In this document: positions 1 to 9,517 of the stretch, one piece after another
How positions within the stretch are numbered: the first letter of the stretch is position 1
Layout: each line of letters starts with the position of its first letter
Source: Microbacteriaceae bacterium PS02070
GTDB taxonomy: Bacteria > Actinomycetota > Actinomycetes > Actinomycetales > Microbacteriaceae
NCBI GenBank assembly: GCA_029959865.1
Contig: JASCPE010000001.1
Coordinates: 744,001-808,000, forward strand
DNA length: 64,000 nt
Direction: 5' to 3'
Program-made: the position numbers and the translations under genes
The notes under the pieces: model-generated
The model's input: the letters and a program-made list of their open reading frames with translations, nothing else
Told to the model about the DNA's origin: nothing
Databases searched by the model: none

Positions 1-38
1 GAGACGTCACGGGGCTCCGATCCGGGCCGGTGTCGCGC

Positions 39-545
39 TCACGTGTCCCTGCGGATGGCGGGTTCGAGTTGACGGAAAAGCGCGCGGCTCGCGCTCTCAA
101 TCATAATCAGCACCTCATCGAACATGCTGTCGTCCGCGTAGTAGGGATCGGGCACGTCGAGGCTGCCGGAGGCATCTGGATCGAAGGAGCGGAGCAGGGC
201 GAGCTTGTCGGTGTCGGCAGGGTCTCGGGCCCAACTGGCGAGGATGCGTTCGTGGGAGCGGTCGAGTGCGACGACGAGGTCATGCGTATCGAAGTCGGCG
301 TGCTCGAACTGTTTCGCCCGGTGCGCCGCGCCGTCGTAGCCGCGGCGCGTGAGCGCAGCGATGGTGCGGGAGTCAGCGCGCTCGCCGACGTGCCAATCAC
401 CGGTGCCCGAGCTCTCCACGACAACGCGGTCAGCAAGACCCGCGTCGGTGGCGAGCGCGCGGAAGACGACTTCGGCCATGGGGGAGCGGCAGATGTTTCC
501 CGTGCAGACGAACACGATGCGGAAGGGGTCACGAGTCACGCTCAC
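39..545 (-). CDS. low-molecular-weight protein-tyrosine phosphatase
   Basis: A 168-residue cytosolic phosphatase that would hydrolyse phosphotyrosine through a cysteinyl-phosphate intermediate. The CX5R P-loop lies near the N-terminus (CTGNICRSP, Cys14 to Arg20), and the general-acid Asp133 is in a DPYY motif toward the C-terminus. Both are diagnostic of the family, and the length is normal. Translation starts at a GTG; a second GTG two codons downstream is possible. It stands alone and is divergent from the small gene at 659. The substrate is not apparent; in actinobacteria such enzymes often dephosphorylate tyrosine kinases or regulatory proteins. Confidence 0.93.
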   Translation of the reverse strand: MSVTRDPFRIVFVCTGNICRSPMAEVVFRALATDAGLADRVVVESSGTGDWHVGERADSRTIAALTRRGYDGAAHRAKQFEHADFDTHDLVVALDRSHERILASWARDPADTDKLALLRSFDPDASGSLDVPDPYYADDSMFDEVLIMIESASRALFRQLEPAIRRDT

Positions 546-658
546 CGTCCCATTGTGGCTGGGTCATCCTGTCCTGCACACTCCTTCCCGATGAGAATGC
601 TGTCCTCCGGCCGTGGTCTCGTCGACCTCGCACGCGGCGCGCGCGAGACGGTGTCTGC

Positions 659-925
659 ATGACAATCGATGCGGGCGTCGTGCGATCGTGTGACGAGGCC
701 ACGGCGTTACTGGAACGGGCGCGTCAGCGTTTGGCGGAGGTCGATCATGCCGGTGCGGCGCTCACCGATGCCGTCCGGTGGGAGTCGCGGGAGGCGCGTC
801 GATACGGCGAGGCGATCGAGCGTTGGCGTCAGCAGGTGCGCGCGGAAGCCGAGCAGCTGGCCGGCTCGGTGCAGTCGATCGCCGCGTACCGGATGAATGC
901 GTCGGCTGGCTGGGGGATCGGGTGA
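659..925 (+). CDS. small helical WXG-like hypothetical protein
   Basis: An 88-residue acidic, all-helical protein with no signal peptide or cysteine. Its helix-rich pattern with spaced tryptophans (W near residues 41 and 56) resembles the small partners encoded beside WXG100-type proteins, but no canonical WXG turn is evident, so the assignment is only a resemblance. Its TGA overlaps the GTG of the next gene in a GTGA arrangement, so the two are translationally coupled and probably act together. Confidence 0.7.
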   Translation: MTIDAGVVRSCDEATALLERARQRLAEVDHAGAALTDAVRWESREARRYGEAIERWRQQVRAEAEQLAGSVQSIAAYRMNASAGWGIG

Positions 926-2229
926 GCGACCAGACGCTCGAGATCCGTAGCGGCGGTGTCGTCGCCGTCGACACGGAGTCGTTGCGCGAGGCTGCCGCGT
1001 TGGTGTCGGCTCGGGCAGCGGAATGCGAGGAAGTCGCCGAGCTTGTGTGGCGGGCTGAGGCGCTCGTTCCGGTGTCGCCTCGCGGGTGGTCGGTCGCGCA
1101 GGCAGCGGATGCGGCACGGGCGATCGCGGCCGACCTTCATCGAGCGGCCGATGTATACGACGCGGCGGAGGTCCACGCCGCGCGCATCGTGGCAGAGGCG
1201 GAAGGCGACCGGTTCCGGGTCGCGCTGCTGACTCTTCAGGCCATCGCGCACGCCGCGGTCCTCTCGTGCGCGGACGCCGCGGGCCGGCTGAGCGCCGAGC
1301 GGTGGTGGGCCATGCGCCACGCCGAACTGTATCGGCAGGGAGTGGACGCGGCGACCCTGGGGCAGATGTGGCCGGGCGGCTTCTTCCCGCCGCTTCTGCC
1401 GCCGTTGGCTGCCCTGCACATCATCCTCGGCCAGATCGCGCGGGTCGGTCACGCCACCGTCGAGCGGGGCGGTCGGATGAAGGGAGACGTGCGCCCCGTC
1501 GAAGTCACGACCCTGGCCGAGGGGCCAGGCGCCCCGCCGGCGACCCTGACGGAGATCGCTGAGCGGATTCCCGGGGAGGGAGACTCCCGAGTTCGGGTCG
1601 ACCGGATGGTGATGGCCGACGGATCGGTGGAGTTCGCCGTCTACATCTCTGGCATGCAGAGCTTCGGGTTCGGTGGGGAAGACCCGTTCGATATGTCTTC
1701 CAATCTCGACCTGTACTCCGGTGAGCGGTCGGTGTCGTACGACGCGGTGATGGAAGCCCTGCGCCAGGCGGGCGCGAGTGCGGGAGACACCGTCCACGCG
1801 TTCGGCCACTCACAAGGCGCGATGATCGCATCCCGGCTCGCGACCGCGGGTGACTTCGTCGTGCCGACACTCGTGACCTTCGGCTCCCCGATCCAGGTCG
1901 ATGCGGGGGAGTCGGTCCTCGCCGTCGCGTTACGCCACACCGACGATCCGGTCGTTGCGCTCAGCGCGGGCGGACTGCCCGGAATCGCTGCCGCGCGGGA
2001 GAGTCTCGTCGTTGAACGTGTCGCCGATCCGAAAGGCCGCGTCGGCGATGTCGCCTTCGGCGCGCATCAGATGGACGAGTACGCCGAGACGGCTGCCCTC
2101 GTCGATGGCGCGGCGGATCCCCGGGTCGAGGAGGTCCGTGGTCGGCTCGCGCATTTCTCCGGAGCCGTGTCGGTCGAATCGACGGTCTACACGGCCACCC
2201 GCCCCGACGACGAAGGACCTACCGCTTGA
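922..2229 (+). CDS. alpha/beta-hydrolase with N-terminal helical domain
   Basis: The GTG at 922 gives 435 residues and couples the gene to the upstream 88-residue protein; the frame stays open further upstream, but that part overlaps the neighbour. Residues about 1-200 are alanine-rich helices with WXG-like spacing and a hydrophobic segment around 150-175. The C-terminal half is an alpha/beta-hydrolase: a nucleophile elbow GHSQG in the sequence FGHSQGAMIASRLA, followed by a TFGSP strand and a late His in GAHQMDEYAE that could complete the triad. A lipase/esterase-type activity is inferred; the substrate is unknown. The 3' end overlaps the convergent holin-family gene by 11 bp. Similar helical-domain-plus-lipase architectures occur in type VII-exported effectors, but no type VII genes lie in this window. 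Confidence 0.8.
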   Translation: MSDQTLEIRSGGVVAVDTESLREAAALVSARAAECEEVAELVWRAEALVPVSPRGWSVAQAADAARAIAADLHRAADVYDAAEVHAARIVAEAEGDRFRVALLTLQAIAHAAVLSCADAAGRLSAERWWAMRHAELYRQGVDAATLGQMWPGGFFPPLLPPLAALHIILGQIARVGHATVERGGRMKGDVRPVEVTTLAEGPGAPPATLTEIAERIPGEGDSRVRVDRMVMADGSVEFAVYISGMQSFGFGGEDPFDMSSNLDLYSGERSVSYDAVMEALRQAGASAGDTVHAFGHSQGAMIASRLATAGDFVVPTLVTFGSPIQVDAGESVLAVALRHTDDPVVALSAGGLPGIAAARESLVVERVADPKGRVGDVAFGAHQMDEYAETAALVDGAADPRVEEVRGRLAHFSGAVSVESTVYTATRPDDEGPTA

Positions 2230-2611
2230 GCTGCGGGCGCAGAACGATCCCGAAGATGAAGTTGATGACGGAGATGATCAGTGCCGCGACCACGCCGAGC
2301 CAGAACGACTCCACACGCAGCCCCCAACTCACGAACCCCGTCAGCCAGGCCGTGATCCACAGCAGGAAGCCGTTGACGACGAGGGAGATGAGGCCGAGTG
2401 TGAGGATGTAGAGGGGGAAGGCGACGATGCGGATGATCGTCCCGATGATGGTGTTCACGACGGCGAAGATCGCCGCGACGATGAGCAGGGTGAGCACGAA
2501 CTGCAGCGTTTCCCCCGGCGCGAACGGTACGACCGACACACGCAGCGGATCGATGAGCGTGACCACCCAGAGGGCGAACGCGTTGATGACGGCGCGGATG
2601 AGGAATCGCAT
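2219..2611 (-). CDS. phage holin family 4_2-type membrane protein
   Basis: A 130-residue integral membrane protein with four hydrophobic helices (about 5-22, 35-58, 62-85 and 100-124) and a basic C-terminus. This is the layout of the mycobacterial 4-TM holin-superfamily IV proteins found in nearly every actinobacterial chromosome. Despite the name there is no phage context, and the cellular role of the family is unsettled. It converges on, and overlaps by 11 bp, the end of the hydrolase gene. Confidence 0.85.
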   Translation of the reverse strand: MRFLIRAVINAFALWVVTLIDPLRVSVVPFAPGETLQFVLTLLIVAAIFAVVNTIIGTIIRIVAFPLYILTLGLISLVVNGFLLWITAWLTGFVSWGLRVESFWLGVVAALIISVINFIFGIVLRPQLKR

Positions 2612-2674
2612 GATGCCTCCATTGTGTCGTGCATCGTCGCTGCGTGGGAGTGGGGACAGTGGCAGAGTGGGTCT

Positions 2675-3775
2675 GTGAGCGACTTCCCCGTACGAATCCG
2701 TCCCGAGATCGCAGCCCTCCCGCCCTACCGGCAGGGAAAGCAGGCCGGTTCCGGTGGGTTCAAGCTGTCGAGCAATGAGAACCCCTTCGGCCCCCTCCCG
2801 ACGGTGGCGGAAGCCGTTGCGGCCGCTTCCGATTTCAACCGGTATCCGCCCGCGGGCTCACCCGTCTTACAGGCGCGGATCGCGCAGGAGTACGACGTGC
2901 CGGTCGAGGCGGTGCACGTCGCCGCAGGGTCCGTGTCGATCCTGTACCAGCTCGCCTCCGCTGCGACGACTGCCGGTGACGAGCTGATGTTCGCATGGCG
3001 ATCCTTCGAGGCGTATCCCGGTCTTGCCGCCGTGGCGGGGTCCACCCCGGTCATGGTCCCGCTCACCGCCGATGGGCGACACGACTTGCCCGCGATGGCC
3101 GCCGCCGTCACCGACCGCACGCGCCTCATCATCGTGTGCACCCCAAACAACCCGACCGGCCCGATTGTGACCTCTGCGGAGTTCGATGAGTTCCTCCGGG
3201 CGGTTCCCTCGGACATCCTCGTCGTCCTGGATGAGGCCTATGCCGAGTTCGTGACCGACCCTGATGCGGTGCGTGGCGAGGATGTGCTCGCCGCCGGGCA
3301 CGACAACGTCGTGGTCCTGCGCACCTTCTCCAAGGCGTACGGTCTTGCCGGTCTTCGCGTGGGCTATGCGCTCGGTCACCCACGCGTCCTCGATGCGGCC
3401 CGCACCGCGGGGATTCCGTTGTCGGTGACCGCGGCAGCAGAGGCAGGGGCGCTCGCGAGCCTGGACGAGGGTGACGCACTGCGCGAGCGGGTGGCGGTCG
3501 TCGCGGAGCGCCGCGACCGGTTGGCATCCGGTCTGCGTGAGGTCGGCTGGGATGTCCCGCAGGCGCAGGGCAACTTCGTCTGGTTGCCCGCGGGGGATCG
3601 GAGCTTGGAGGTCGCTGCGGCCTTCGAGGCCGCCGGTCTCATCGTCCGGCCCTTCGACGGTGACGGCGTTCGCATTTCCGTCGGCGAGGAGGAATCTGTA
3701 GAGAAAGTCGTACAGATTGCCGAATCCGTTGTGAGTGTTCCCCCAAAGGAAGCGGATGAGCGGACATTAGCGTAG
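2675..3775 (+). CDS. hisC: histidinol-phosphate / aromatic aminotransferase (HisC family)
   Basis: A 366-residue class-II-type PLP aminotransferase that interconverts imidazole-acetol phosphate and histidinol phosphate, or aromatic 2-oxo acids in Pat-like members. The start is the GTG at 2675; the long in-frame upstream extension only shadows the hydrolase. Family marks are SSNENPFGPLP near the N-terminus, CTPNNPTGP, VLDEAYAEF, and the PLP-lysine loop RTFSKAYGLAGLRVGY. There are no other his genes nearby. Because it sits six bases before a 2-oxoacid dehydrogenase operon, it may act as an aromatic or branched-chain aminotransferase rather than in histidine synthesis. Confidence 0.88.
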   Translation: MSDFPVRIRPEIAALPPYRQGKQAGSGGFKLSSNENPFGPLPTVAEAVAAASDFNRYPPAGSPVLQARIAQEYDVPVEAVHVAAGSVSILYQLASAATTAGDELMFAWRSFEAYPGLAAVAGSTPVMVPLTADGRHDLPAMAAAVTDRTRLIIVCTPNNPTGPIVTSAEFDEFLRAVPSDILVVLDEAYAEFVTDPDAVRGEDVLAAGHDNVVVLRTFSKAYGLAGLRVGYALGHPRVLDAARTAGIPLSVTAAAEAGALASLDEGDALRERVAVVAERRDRLASGLREVGWDVPQAQGNFVWLPAGDRSLEVAAAFEAAGLIVRPFDGDGVRISVGEEESVEKVVQIAESVVSVPPKEADERTLA

Positions 3776-3780
3776 GGACG

Positions 3781-4914
3781 GTGACCTCCCCCATCGAGAC
3801 CACGGCCGACGACCCCGCCATCGTGCGCGTACTCGCGGACGACGGAACATTCGCGCCCACCGAGTCGGCGGAGAAGTATCTGCCGCTCATCGAGGCACTG
3901 TCCGACGCCGAATTGGAGACGCTCTACCGCGACATGGTCGTGGTGCGTGCCTTCGATCGCCAGGCGACCAACCTTCAGCGACAGGGGCAGCTCGCGCTGT
4001 GGCCTCCGTCCTTCGGCCAGGAGGCGGCGCAGGTGGGCTCGGTCCGGGCCGCTCGCCCCCAGGATCACTTCTTCCCGTCCTACCGCGAACACATCGTGTG
4101 CATGGCGCGCGGAGTCGACCCCGTGGACATCATCCGCATGATGCGCGGTGTGACGCACGGCGGCTGGGACCCGGCGAAGGCGGGAAACGTGCGGCCGTAC
4201 ACCCTCGTGCTCGGAGCGCAGACCCTCCACGCTGCCGGCTACGGAATGGGGCTCGTCTTCGATGGGCGCACGGCATCGGGCGACCTCACCCGCGATGAAG
4301 CGGTCGTCACCTATTACGGCGACGGCGCCTCCACGCAGGGAGACGTCCATGAGGCGATGGTGTTCGCCGCCAGCTACCGGGCGCCCACCGTCTTCTTCCT
4401 GCAGAACAACCACTGGGCGATCTCCGTCCCGGTCGCCCGCCAGTCGCGCACTCCGCTCGTGCGTCGCGGCTACGGCTACGGCATCCCCTCGGTGCGGGTC
4501 GACGGCAACGATGTCCTGGCGAGCTATGCCGTGAGCCGCGCCGCTCTGGATGACGCGCGTTCCGGGGTGGGTCCGCAATTGATCGAGGCCCTCACTTACC
4601 GGATGGGTGCGCACACCACGAGCGACGACCCGACGAAGTATCGCCTGAGCGAGGAAGAACAGGAATGGGCTGGTCGCGATCCGATCGCTCGGATGCGTAC
4701 CTACCTCACCGGCCGCGGCGCGACCGAGGCGTTCTTCGCGGAGGTGGACGACGAGGGTCGAGCGCTTGCCGATGACGTCCGTGTCCGCACGAATGAGCTG
4801 ACCGACATCACCCGCGAGTCGATGTTCGCGCACGTCTACAGTGAGGATCACCCGCTGATGACCCAGCAGCGAGAGTGGCTCGATGCCTACGAGGCAGCAA
4901 TCGAGGGGAGCTGA
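3781..4914 (+). CDS. 2-oxoacid dehydrogenase E1 alpha subunit (branched-chain type)
   Basis: A 377-residue thiamine-diphosphate-dependent dehydrogenase alpha chain. The TPP-binding signature begins with GDGAST and ends with NN (positions about 181-210). The sequence begins decarboxylation of 2-oxo acids, most like BCKDH/ActA-type E1 alpha. The GTG start lies six bases after the aminotransferase stop, and E1 beta and E2 follow directly, so the three form one operon. No E3 (dihydrolipoamide dehydrogenase) gene is present locally. The substrate (branched-chain 2-oxo acids or pyruvate) cannot be settled from sequence alone. Confidence 0.93.
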   Translation: MTSPIETTADDPAIVRVLADDGTFAPTESAEKYLPLIEALSDAELETLYRDMVVVRAFDRQATNLQRQGQLALWPPSFGQEAAQVGSVRAARPQDHFFPSYREHIVCMARGVDPVDIIRMMRGVTHGGWDPAKAGNVRPYTLVLGAQTLHAAGYGMGLVFDGRTASGDLTRDEAVVTYYGDGASTQGDVHEAMVFAASYRAPTVFFLQNNHWAISVPVARQSRTPLVRRGYGYGIPSVRVDGNDVLASYAVSRAALDDARSGVGPQLIEALTYRMGAHTTSDDPTKYRLSEEEQEWAGRDPIARMRTYLTGRGATEAFFAEVDDEGRALADDVRVRTNELTDITRESMFAHVYSEDHPLMTQQREWLDAYEAAIEGS

Positions 4915-4916
4915 CG

Positions 4917-5936
4917 ATGACGATGACGCATGAGACCAGTTCCACTGACTCCGCGCCCGAGCTCAAGACCGCAGCATTCAGCCGTGCGTTGAACGCGGGT
5001 ATGCGGCGGGCAATGGAAGCCGATGGCCACGTGCTGCTCATGGGTGAGGACATCGGCCGCCTGGGCGGCGTGTTCCGTGTGACCGAAGGGCTCCAAGCCG
5101 AGTTCGGCGAACAGCGCGTGCTCGATACACCGCTGGCCGAATCCGGTCTCGTCGGCACGGCGATCGGCCTCGCGATGGCAGGATTCCGCCCCGTCGTGGA
5201 GATCCAGTTCGATGGGTTCGTCTTCCCCGGCTTCGACCAGATCACGACCCAGTTGGCCAAGCTCACCAACCGGTACGAGGGTGTGCTGCAGATGCCCGTC
5301 GTGATCCGCATCCCCTACGGCGGTCACATCGGCGCGGTCGAGCACCACCAGGAGAGCCCGGAGGCGTACTTCACCCACACGCCGGGTCTGCGAGTGGTCG
5401 CGCCGTCCACGCCGAACGACGCGTACTGGATGATCCAGGACGCCATCGCGTCTCCCGATCCGATCATCTTCTTCGAGCCGAAGGCTCAGTACTGGGCAAA
5501 GGGGGAGATCGATGTCTCCGGCCGCGCACTGCCTTTGCATGCCTCGCGGGTGGTGCGCCGCGGAACGGATGTCACCCTCGTCGGTCACGGCGCGATGGTG
5601 ACGACCCTCTTGCGTGCCGCAGCGCTCGCCGAGAGCGAGGGAACGTCGTGTGAGGTCATCGATCTGCGTTCACTCTCGCCGGTGGACTACGGACCGATCC
5701 TGGATTCCGTACGTCGCACCGGACGCATGGTCTACGCGCAGGAGGCCCCGGGCTTCACGTCGCTGGGTTCCGAGGTGGCCGCGACCGTGATGGAGAAGGC
5801 GTTCTTCGCTCTGGAGTCGCCCGTTCTGCGGGTCTCCGGCTTCGATGTACCGTTCCCGCCCGCCAAACTCGAAGGCATCTACCTGCCTGACCCGGACCGT
5901 ATCCTCGAGGCCGTCGACCGTGCGCTCGCGTACTGA
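4917..5936 (+). CDS. 2-oxoacid dehydrogenase E1 beta subunit
   Basis: A 339-residue transketolase-like beta chain that pairs with the preceding E1 alpha to make the heterotetrameric E1. Recognisable stretches are [18 protein letters not shown], then [20 protein letters not shown], and the C-terminal [14 protein letters not shown]. The start at ATG 4917 lies two bases after the E1 alpha stop, indicating coupling; an in-frame upstream ATG at 4875 would extend into the E1 alpha gene and is less likely. The length is normal for BCKDH E1 beta. Confidence 0.93.
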   Translation: MTMTHETSSTDSAPELKTAAFSRALNAGMRRAMEADGHVLLMGEDIGRLGGVFRVTEGLQAEFGEQRVLDTPLAESGLVGTAIGLAMAGFRPVVEIQFDGFVFPGFDQITTQLAKLTNRYEGVLQMPVVIRIPYGGHIGAVEHHQESPEAYFTHTPGLRVVAPSTPNDAYWMIQDAIASPDPIIFFEPKAQYWAKGEIDVSGRALPLHASRVVRRGTDVTLVGHGAMVTTLLRAAALAESEGTSCEVIDLRSLSPVDYGPILDSVRRTGRMVYAQEAPGFTSLGSEVAATVMEKAFFALESPVLRVSGFDVPFPPAKLEGIYLPDPDRILEAVDRALAY

Positions 5937-5962
5937 GTCGCGGCCGAATCGACAGGAATGAC

Positions 5963-7276
5963 ATGAGTGCGCAGACCTTTAACCTCCCGGACGTCGGCGA
6001 AGGCCTTACCGAAGCCGAGATCGTCCAGTGGCGGGTCGCCGCCGGTGACACCGTCGCCGTCAATGATGTCCTGGTAGAGATCGAGACGGCGAAGTCGCTC
6101 GTGGAACTGCCCTCCCCCTTCTCCGGCACCGTGGAAGAGGTCCTCGCGCAGGAGGGCGACACTGTCGCGGTTGGCGCCCCGATCATTCGCATTGCCGCCG
6201 AAGGCGAGACCTCTGCCCCGCCGGTGGTGCCACAGGACGGAGACGCAGGCGCCCCGCCCGAGGACGGCGGAGGCGCAGTGCTCGTGGGCTACGGCACCGG
6301 GGGTCAGGTCTCCACCCGGCGACGTCGCGTACCCGAGCGCCCCGTCAAAGCGTCGGTCGGAGTGGTCGCGAAGCCCCCGATCCGCAAGCTCGCCCGCGAT
6401 CTCGGTGTCGACCTCAGTCAGGTCACCCCCTCCGGCCGCGATGGGGAGGTCACCCGCGAAGACGTGGTGAACCACGCCTCGCAGGCATCTGTGTTCCGCA
6501 ACATCACCACACCGGAGCCCCCCGAGGCGCGTGAGGAGACGATCCTCGTCGCCCCGCCAACCGACTTCGACGAGGACCGCGAAGAGCTCATCCCCGTCAA
6601 GGGCGTGCGCAAGGCGGTCGCCAGCGGCATGGTGCGCTCAGCGTATACGGCGCCGCACGTGTCGGTGTGGACCGACGTCGATGCGACGCGCACGATGGAG
6701 TTCGTCCGGCGTTTGAAGTCGTCCCCCGACTTCGCCGACATCCGCGTTTCGCCGTTGCTGATCATGGCGCGCGCCGTCATCTGGGCGATCCGGCGCACGC
6801 CGATGGTCAACGCCGCGTGGCAGGAGAGCGACGCCGGCGCCGAGATCCGCGTCCGCAACTACGTCAACCTCGGTATCGCTGCGGCGACTCCGCGGGGGCT
6901 GATTGTGCCCAACATCAAGGACGCACAGGACCTCAACATGCGTGAGCTCGCGCGTGCGCTCGAGAAGCTCACGCTCACGGCGCGCGAGGGCAAGACCGCG
7001 CCCGCGGATCAGCAGCACGGCACCTTCACGATCACCAACATCGGCGTCTTCGGGATGGATGCGGGAACGCCGATCATCAACCCCGGTGAGGCCGGCATCG
7101 TCGCGCTCGGAGCGATCCGTCAAAAGCCGTGGGTCGTCGACGGCGAGGTGCGCCCGCGCTGGGTCACGACCGTTGCCGGCTCGTTCGATCACCGCGTCAT
7201 CGACGGCGACGGCATGAGCCGCTTCATCGCCGACGTCGCCGCCGTCCTCGAAGAGCCCGCACTCCTCCTCGACTGA
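5963..7276 (+). CDS. dihydrolipoamide acyltransferase (E2)
   Basis: A 437-residue acyltransferase core of the 2-oxoacid dehydrogenase complex. Order of domains: one lipoyl domain (residues about 3-78, lipoyl Lys44 in ETAKSLVEL), a Pro/Gly/Ala linker, a peripheral subunit-binding domain (about 130-170, [14 protein letters not shown]), a second linker, and the catalytic domain ending with [10 protein letters not shown] (His410, Asp414). It transfers the acyl group from lipoamide to CoA. A single lipoyl domain and this length favour a branched-chain-type complex over the multi-lipoyl actinobacterial SucB/pyruvate E2. It is the last gene of the operon and is followed by large palindromes. Confidence 0.93.
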   Translation: MSAQTFNLPDVGEGLTEAEIVQWRVAAGDTVAVNDVLVEIETAKSLVELPSPFSGTVEEVLAQEGDTVAVGAPIIRIAAEGETSAPPVVPQDGDAGAPPEDGGGAVLVGYGTGGQVSTRRRRVPERPVKASVGVVAKPPIRKLARDLGVDLSQVTPSGRDGEVTREDVVNHASQASVFRNITTPEPPEAREETILVAPPTDFDEDREELIPVKGVRKAVASGMVRSAYTAPHVSVWTDVDATRTMEFVRRLKSSPDFADIRVSPLLIMARAVIWAIRRTPMVNAAWQESDAGAEIRVRNYVNLGIAAATPRGLIVPNIKDAQDLNMRELARALEKLTLTAREGKTAPADQQHGTFTITNIGVFGMDAGTPIINPGEAGIVALGAIRQKPWVVDGEVRPRWVTTVAGSFDHRVIDGDGMSRFIADVAAVLEEPALLLD

Positions 7277-7290
7277 CCGACCCCACCCCG

Positions 7291-7374
7291 CGCGGTCTCA
7301 GACCGCGAGACTGCATGCCCCGTGTCGAAACTGCGGTAGTTACACGCTGTCTCGACACGGGGCTGCAGTCTCGC
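7291..7374. repeat. compound palindrome between convergent genes
   Basis: Two nested inverted repeats fill most of the gap between the E2 gene and the convergent reductase gene. The first is an 8-bp-arm hairpin with a 1-nt loop at 7291-7307. The second has arms 7305-7328 and 7352-7374 that pair over 23 bp with a single bulged T at 7316, and encloses a 23-nt loop. It could terminate transcription from both sides. Its arm motifs (ACTGC, GTGTCG) and the AACTGCGG in the loop recall the 83-bp palindromes at 16.4-16.8 kb, so it may be a relative of that repeat family. Confidence 0.75.
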
Positions 7375-7405
7375 ACTCTCGCGGGGTGGTGTCTCGCCGT
7401 GCGGG

Positions 7406-8347
7406 TCAGGCGAAGGAGGCGGACGCCGTGTTGAGGGAAGCGATCTCGCCGGGGGAGAGCTCAACGCTTGCGGAGGCCAGGAGGTCGGGGAGCTGCTCGA
7501 TCTTGGAGGCGCTCGCAATCGGTGCGACGACCGTCGGCTGCTGACGCAGCCAGGCCAACGCTACGGCGGCGATGCTGACGTCGTGCGAGGTGGCGATCTC
7601 CTCGAGTGCGTCGATCACCCCGAGCCCCTCCGGGGTCGCGTACTCGACGGCGGCGCCGGCGCGCGGTGAGGACTGCCCGCTGATGTCGGCCGAGCGGTAC
7701 TTCCCGGTGAGGAATCCCTTTGCCAGACCCCAGTAAGGGACGAGGCCCAGGTCGAACTCCTGAGCGACCGGAATGAGCGTCTTCTCGATCTCGCGATGCA
7801 CCAGGTTGTAGTGCGGCTGCACGGCGACCGGGCGAGGAACGCCGAGCCGGTCGGCGGTCTCGATCCACTCGCGGACGCGGTCGGCCGAGAAGTTTGAGAG
7901 GGCGATGTAGCGCACCTTGCCTTCGGCCACGAGCTCGCCGAACGCGCCGATGCTCTCCTCCAGGGGAACGGACTCGTCGTCGAGGTGGGCGTAGTAGAGG
8001 TCGATCGCGTCCACGCCGAGGCGTGCCAGCGAGGCATCGGCGGCGGCACGGATGTTGCCCGCCGAGAGTCCGGGGAAGTCGGGGTGCTGGCCGACCTTCG
8101 TTGCAATGACGAGGTCACGTGCGTCGCGACCGGCGAGCCACTCGCCGATGATCGTCTCGCTCTCGCCACCGGAGTGTCCGTCAACCCACGCGCTGTAGGC
8201 GTCTGCCGTGTCGATGAAGTTGCCACCACCGTCGACGAACTGATCCAGGATGTCGAACGAGGCGTCCTTGTCTGCAGTCCACCCGAAGACGTTGCCCCCC
8301 AGGGCGATGGGTGCGACGTTCAGTTCACTTGTTCCGATCCAGACCAT
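7406..8347 (-). CDS. aldo/keto reductase
   Basis: A 313-residue NADPH-dependent oxidoreductase of the AKR superfamily (TIM barrel). The catalytic tetrad is visible: Asp46 and Tyr51 in FIDTADAYSAW, Lys84 in IATKVG, and His in LYYAHLDDE. The chosen ATG at 8347 follows an AGGAG ribosome site by a normal distance; an in-frame ATG nine codons upstream lacks one. It resembles the broad YajO/Tas-like group acting on carbonyls of sugars or xenobiotics; the substrate is unknown. It is a single-gene unit convergent with the E2 operon. Confidence 0.9.
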   Translation of the reverse strand: MVWIGTSELNVAPIALGGNVFGWTADKDASFDILDQFVDGGGNFIDTADAYSAWVDGHSGGESETIIGEWLAGRDARDLVIATKVGQHPDFPGLSAGNIRAAADASLARLGVDAIDLYYAHLDDESVPLEESIGAFGELVAEGKVRYIALSNFSADRVREWIETADRLGVPRPVAVQPHYNLVHREIEKTLIPVAQEFDLGLVPYWGLAKGFLTGKYRSADISGQSSPRAGAAVEYATPEGLGVIDALEEIATSHDVSIAAVALAWLRQQPTVVAPIASASKIEQLPDLLASASVELSPGEIASLNTASASFA

Positions 8348-8504
8348 TTCTCTTCTCCTTTTGTCTGTGTCCATCCTGCCGTGGGCCGCCGTGCCGGCGA
8401 CCTACAGTGCCATTGAATGCAACATGACGCGCCCATGAACCTTCCCGTTCGCGGGACATTGGGTGATCCTCATCACCCCTTGGGATCTCGACACGCTGCC
8501 GTTT

Positions 8505-8519
8505 TGATAATCATTATCA
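8505..8519. promoter_or_regulatory. Zur-type operator upstream of znuA
   Basis: The 15-bp sequence TGATAATCATTATCA is a perfect 7-1-7 palindrome, strikingly AT-rich in this GC-rich genome. It lies 21 bp upstream of the zinc-binding lipoprotein start. It matches the general form of Fur/Zur boxes, and the regulator gene itself is fourth in the operon it precedes, which suggests autoregulation by zinc. Confidence 0.85.
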
Positions 8520-8539
8520 TTAGTGCGTAGGATGAGGGC

Positions 8540-9517
8540 ATGCGCTCTCGTGGACTCCTTCTCCTCACCGCCTCCGCTCTCGCCCTGACCGGCTGCGCGA
8601 CGGCGGCACCGTCTGACGACGACGGCCGTCTGCAGGTCGTCGCCTCGACCAACGTTTACGGCGACATCGCCACGACGATCGGCGGTGACCTCATCTCGGT
8701 CACCTCGATCATCGATTCCGCCGCGCAGGACCCGCACGCGTACGAGGCCACGGCACGTGACCAGCTCACGGTCTCCCGAGCAGACCTCGTCATCGAGAAC
8801 GGTGGCGGCTACGACGCTTTCGTGGACGACCTCCTCACGGACGACAGCGCCCCCGTCATCGTCGCGGCAGAGCTCTCACCGGCGTGGCCCACTGACGCCG
8901 AGGGCGACCACGCGGAAGAAGACCACGCCGAGGATGACCATGCGGACGAAGACCACAGTCACGACCACGACCACGATCACGACCACGTCGAGGGCTTCAA
9001 CGAGCACGTCTGGTACGACCCGACCACGATGGACGCGCTCGCGCAGGCCATCGGAGACGAACTGAGCGAACTGGACCCGGACAACGCCGCGGCGTACTCG
9101 GACGGCGTCGCCGAGTTCCGGGCCGGCATCGCGGACATCCAGAGCGTGCTCGACGGCATTGCGGCGTCCTCGGGTGGGACCGAGATCTTCGTCACTGAAC
9201 CCGTCCCGCTTTACCTCACCGAAGCCGCGGGCCTCGTGAACGAGTCGCCCGCGGCATTCACGGAAGCCGTCGAAGAGGGACAGGACGTGCCGCCGGCGAC
9301 CCTCCTGGAAGCGCAGGAGCTGATCGACTCCGGTCACATCGCCGTTCTCATCGCCAATGTGCAGACCGGCGGCGCCGAGACGACCGCGGTGATCGAGTAC
9401 GCCGACGCGGCCGACGTGCCGGTGATCGAGTTCAGCGAACTCGTGCCGGATGGCAGCGACTACCTCGCCTGGATGCAGCAGAATGCGGACGACCTCGCAG
9501 CTACGCTGGCGGAATGA
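8540..9517 (+). CDS. znuA: zinc ABC transporter substrate-binding lipoprotein (ZnuA type)
   Basis: A 325-residue cluster A-I solute-binding protein that would capture zinc outside the membrane for the ABC importer. It has a lipoprotein signal with LTGC lipobox (Cys19). A long loop at about 119-150 is rich in alternating His and Asp/Glu, typical of zinc rather than manganese binders. Candidate metal ligands are His in DPHAYE and in the EHVWYD motif after the loop. The stop overlaps the ATPase start (ATGA). The Zur-type palindrome upstream supports zinc specificity and derepression under zinc limitation. Confidence 0.93.
   Translation: MRSRGLLLLTASALALTGCATAAPSDDDGRLQVVASTNVYGDIATTIGGDLISVTSIIDSAAQDPHAYEATARDQLTVSRADLVIENGGGYDAFVDDLLTDDSAPVIVAAELSPAWPTDAEGDHAEEDHAEDDHADEDHSHDHDHDHDHVEGFNEHVWYDPTTMDALAQAIGDELSELDPDNAAAYSDGVAEFRAGIADIQSVLDGIAASSGGTEIFVTEPVPLYLTEAAGLVNESPAAFTEAVEEGQDVPPATLLEAQELIDSGHIAVLIANVQTGGAETTAVIEYADAADVPVIEFSELVPDGSDYLAWMQQNADDLAATLAE

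Noticed and set aside
1901..2674. N-terminal extension of the aminotransferase
   Set aside because: It lies in another frame over the hydrolase and holin genes; HisC-type sequence starts at the GTG at 2675.
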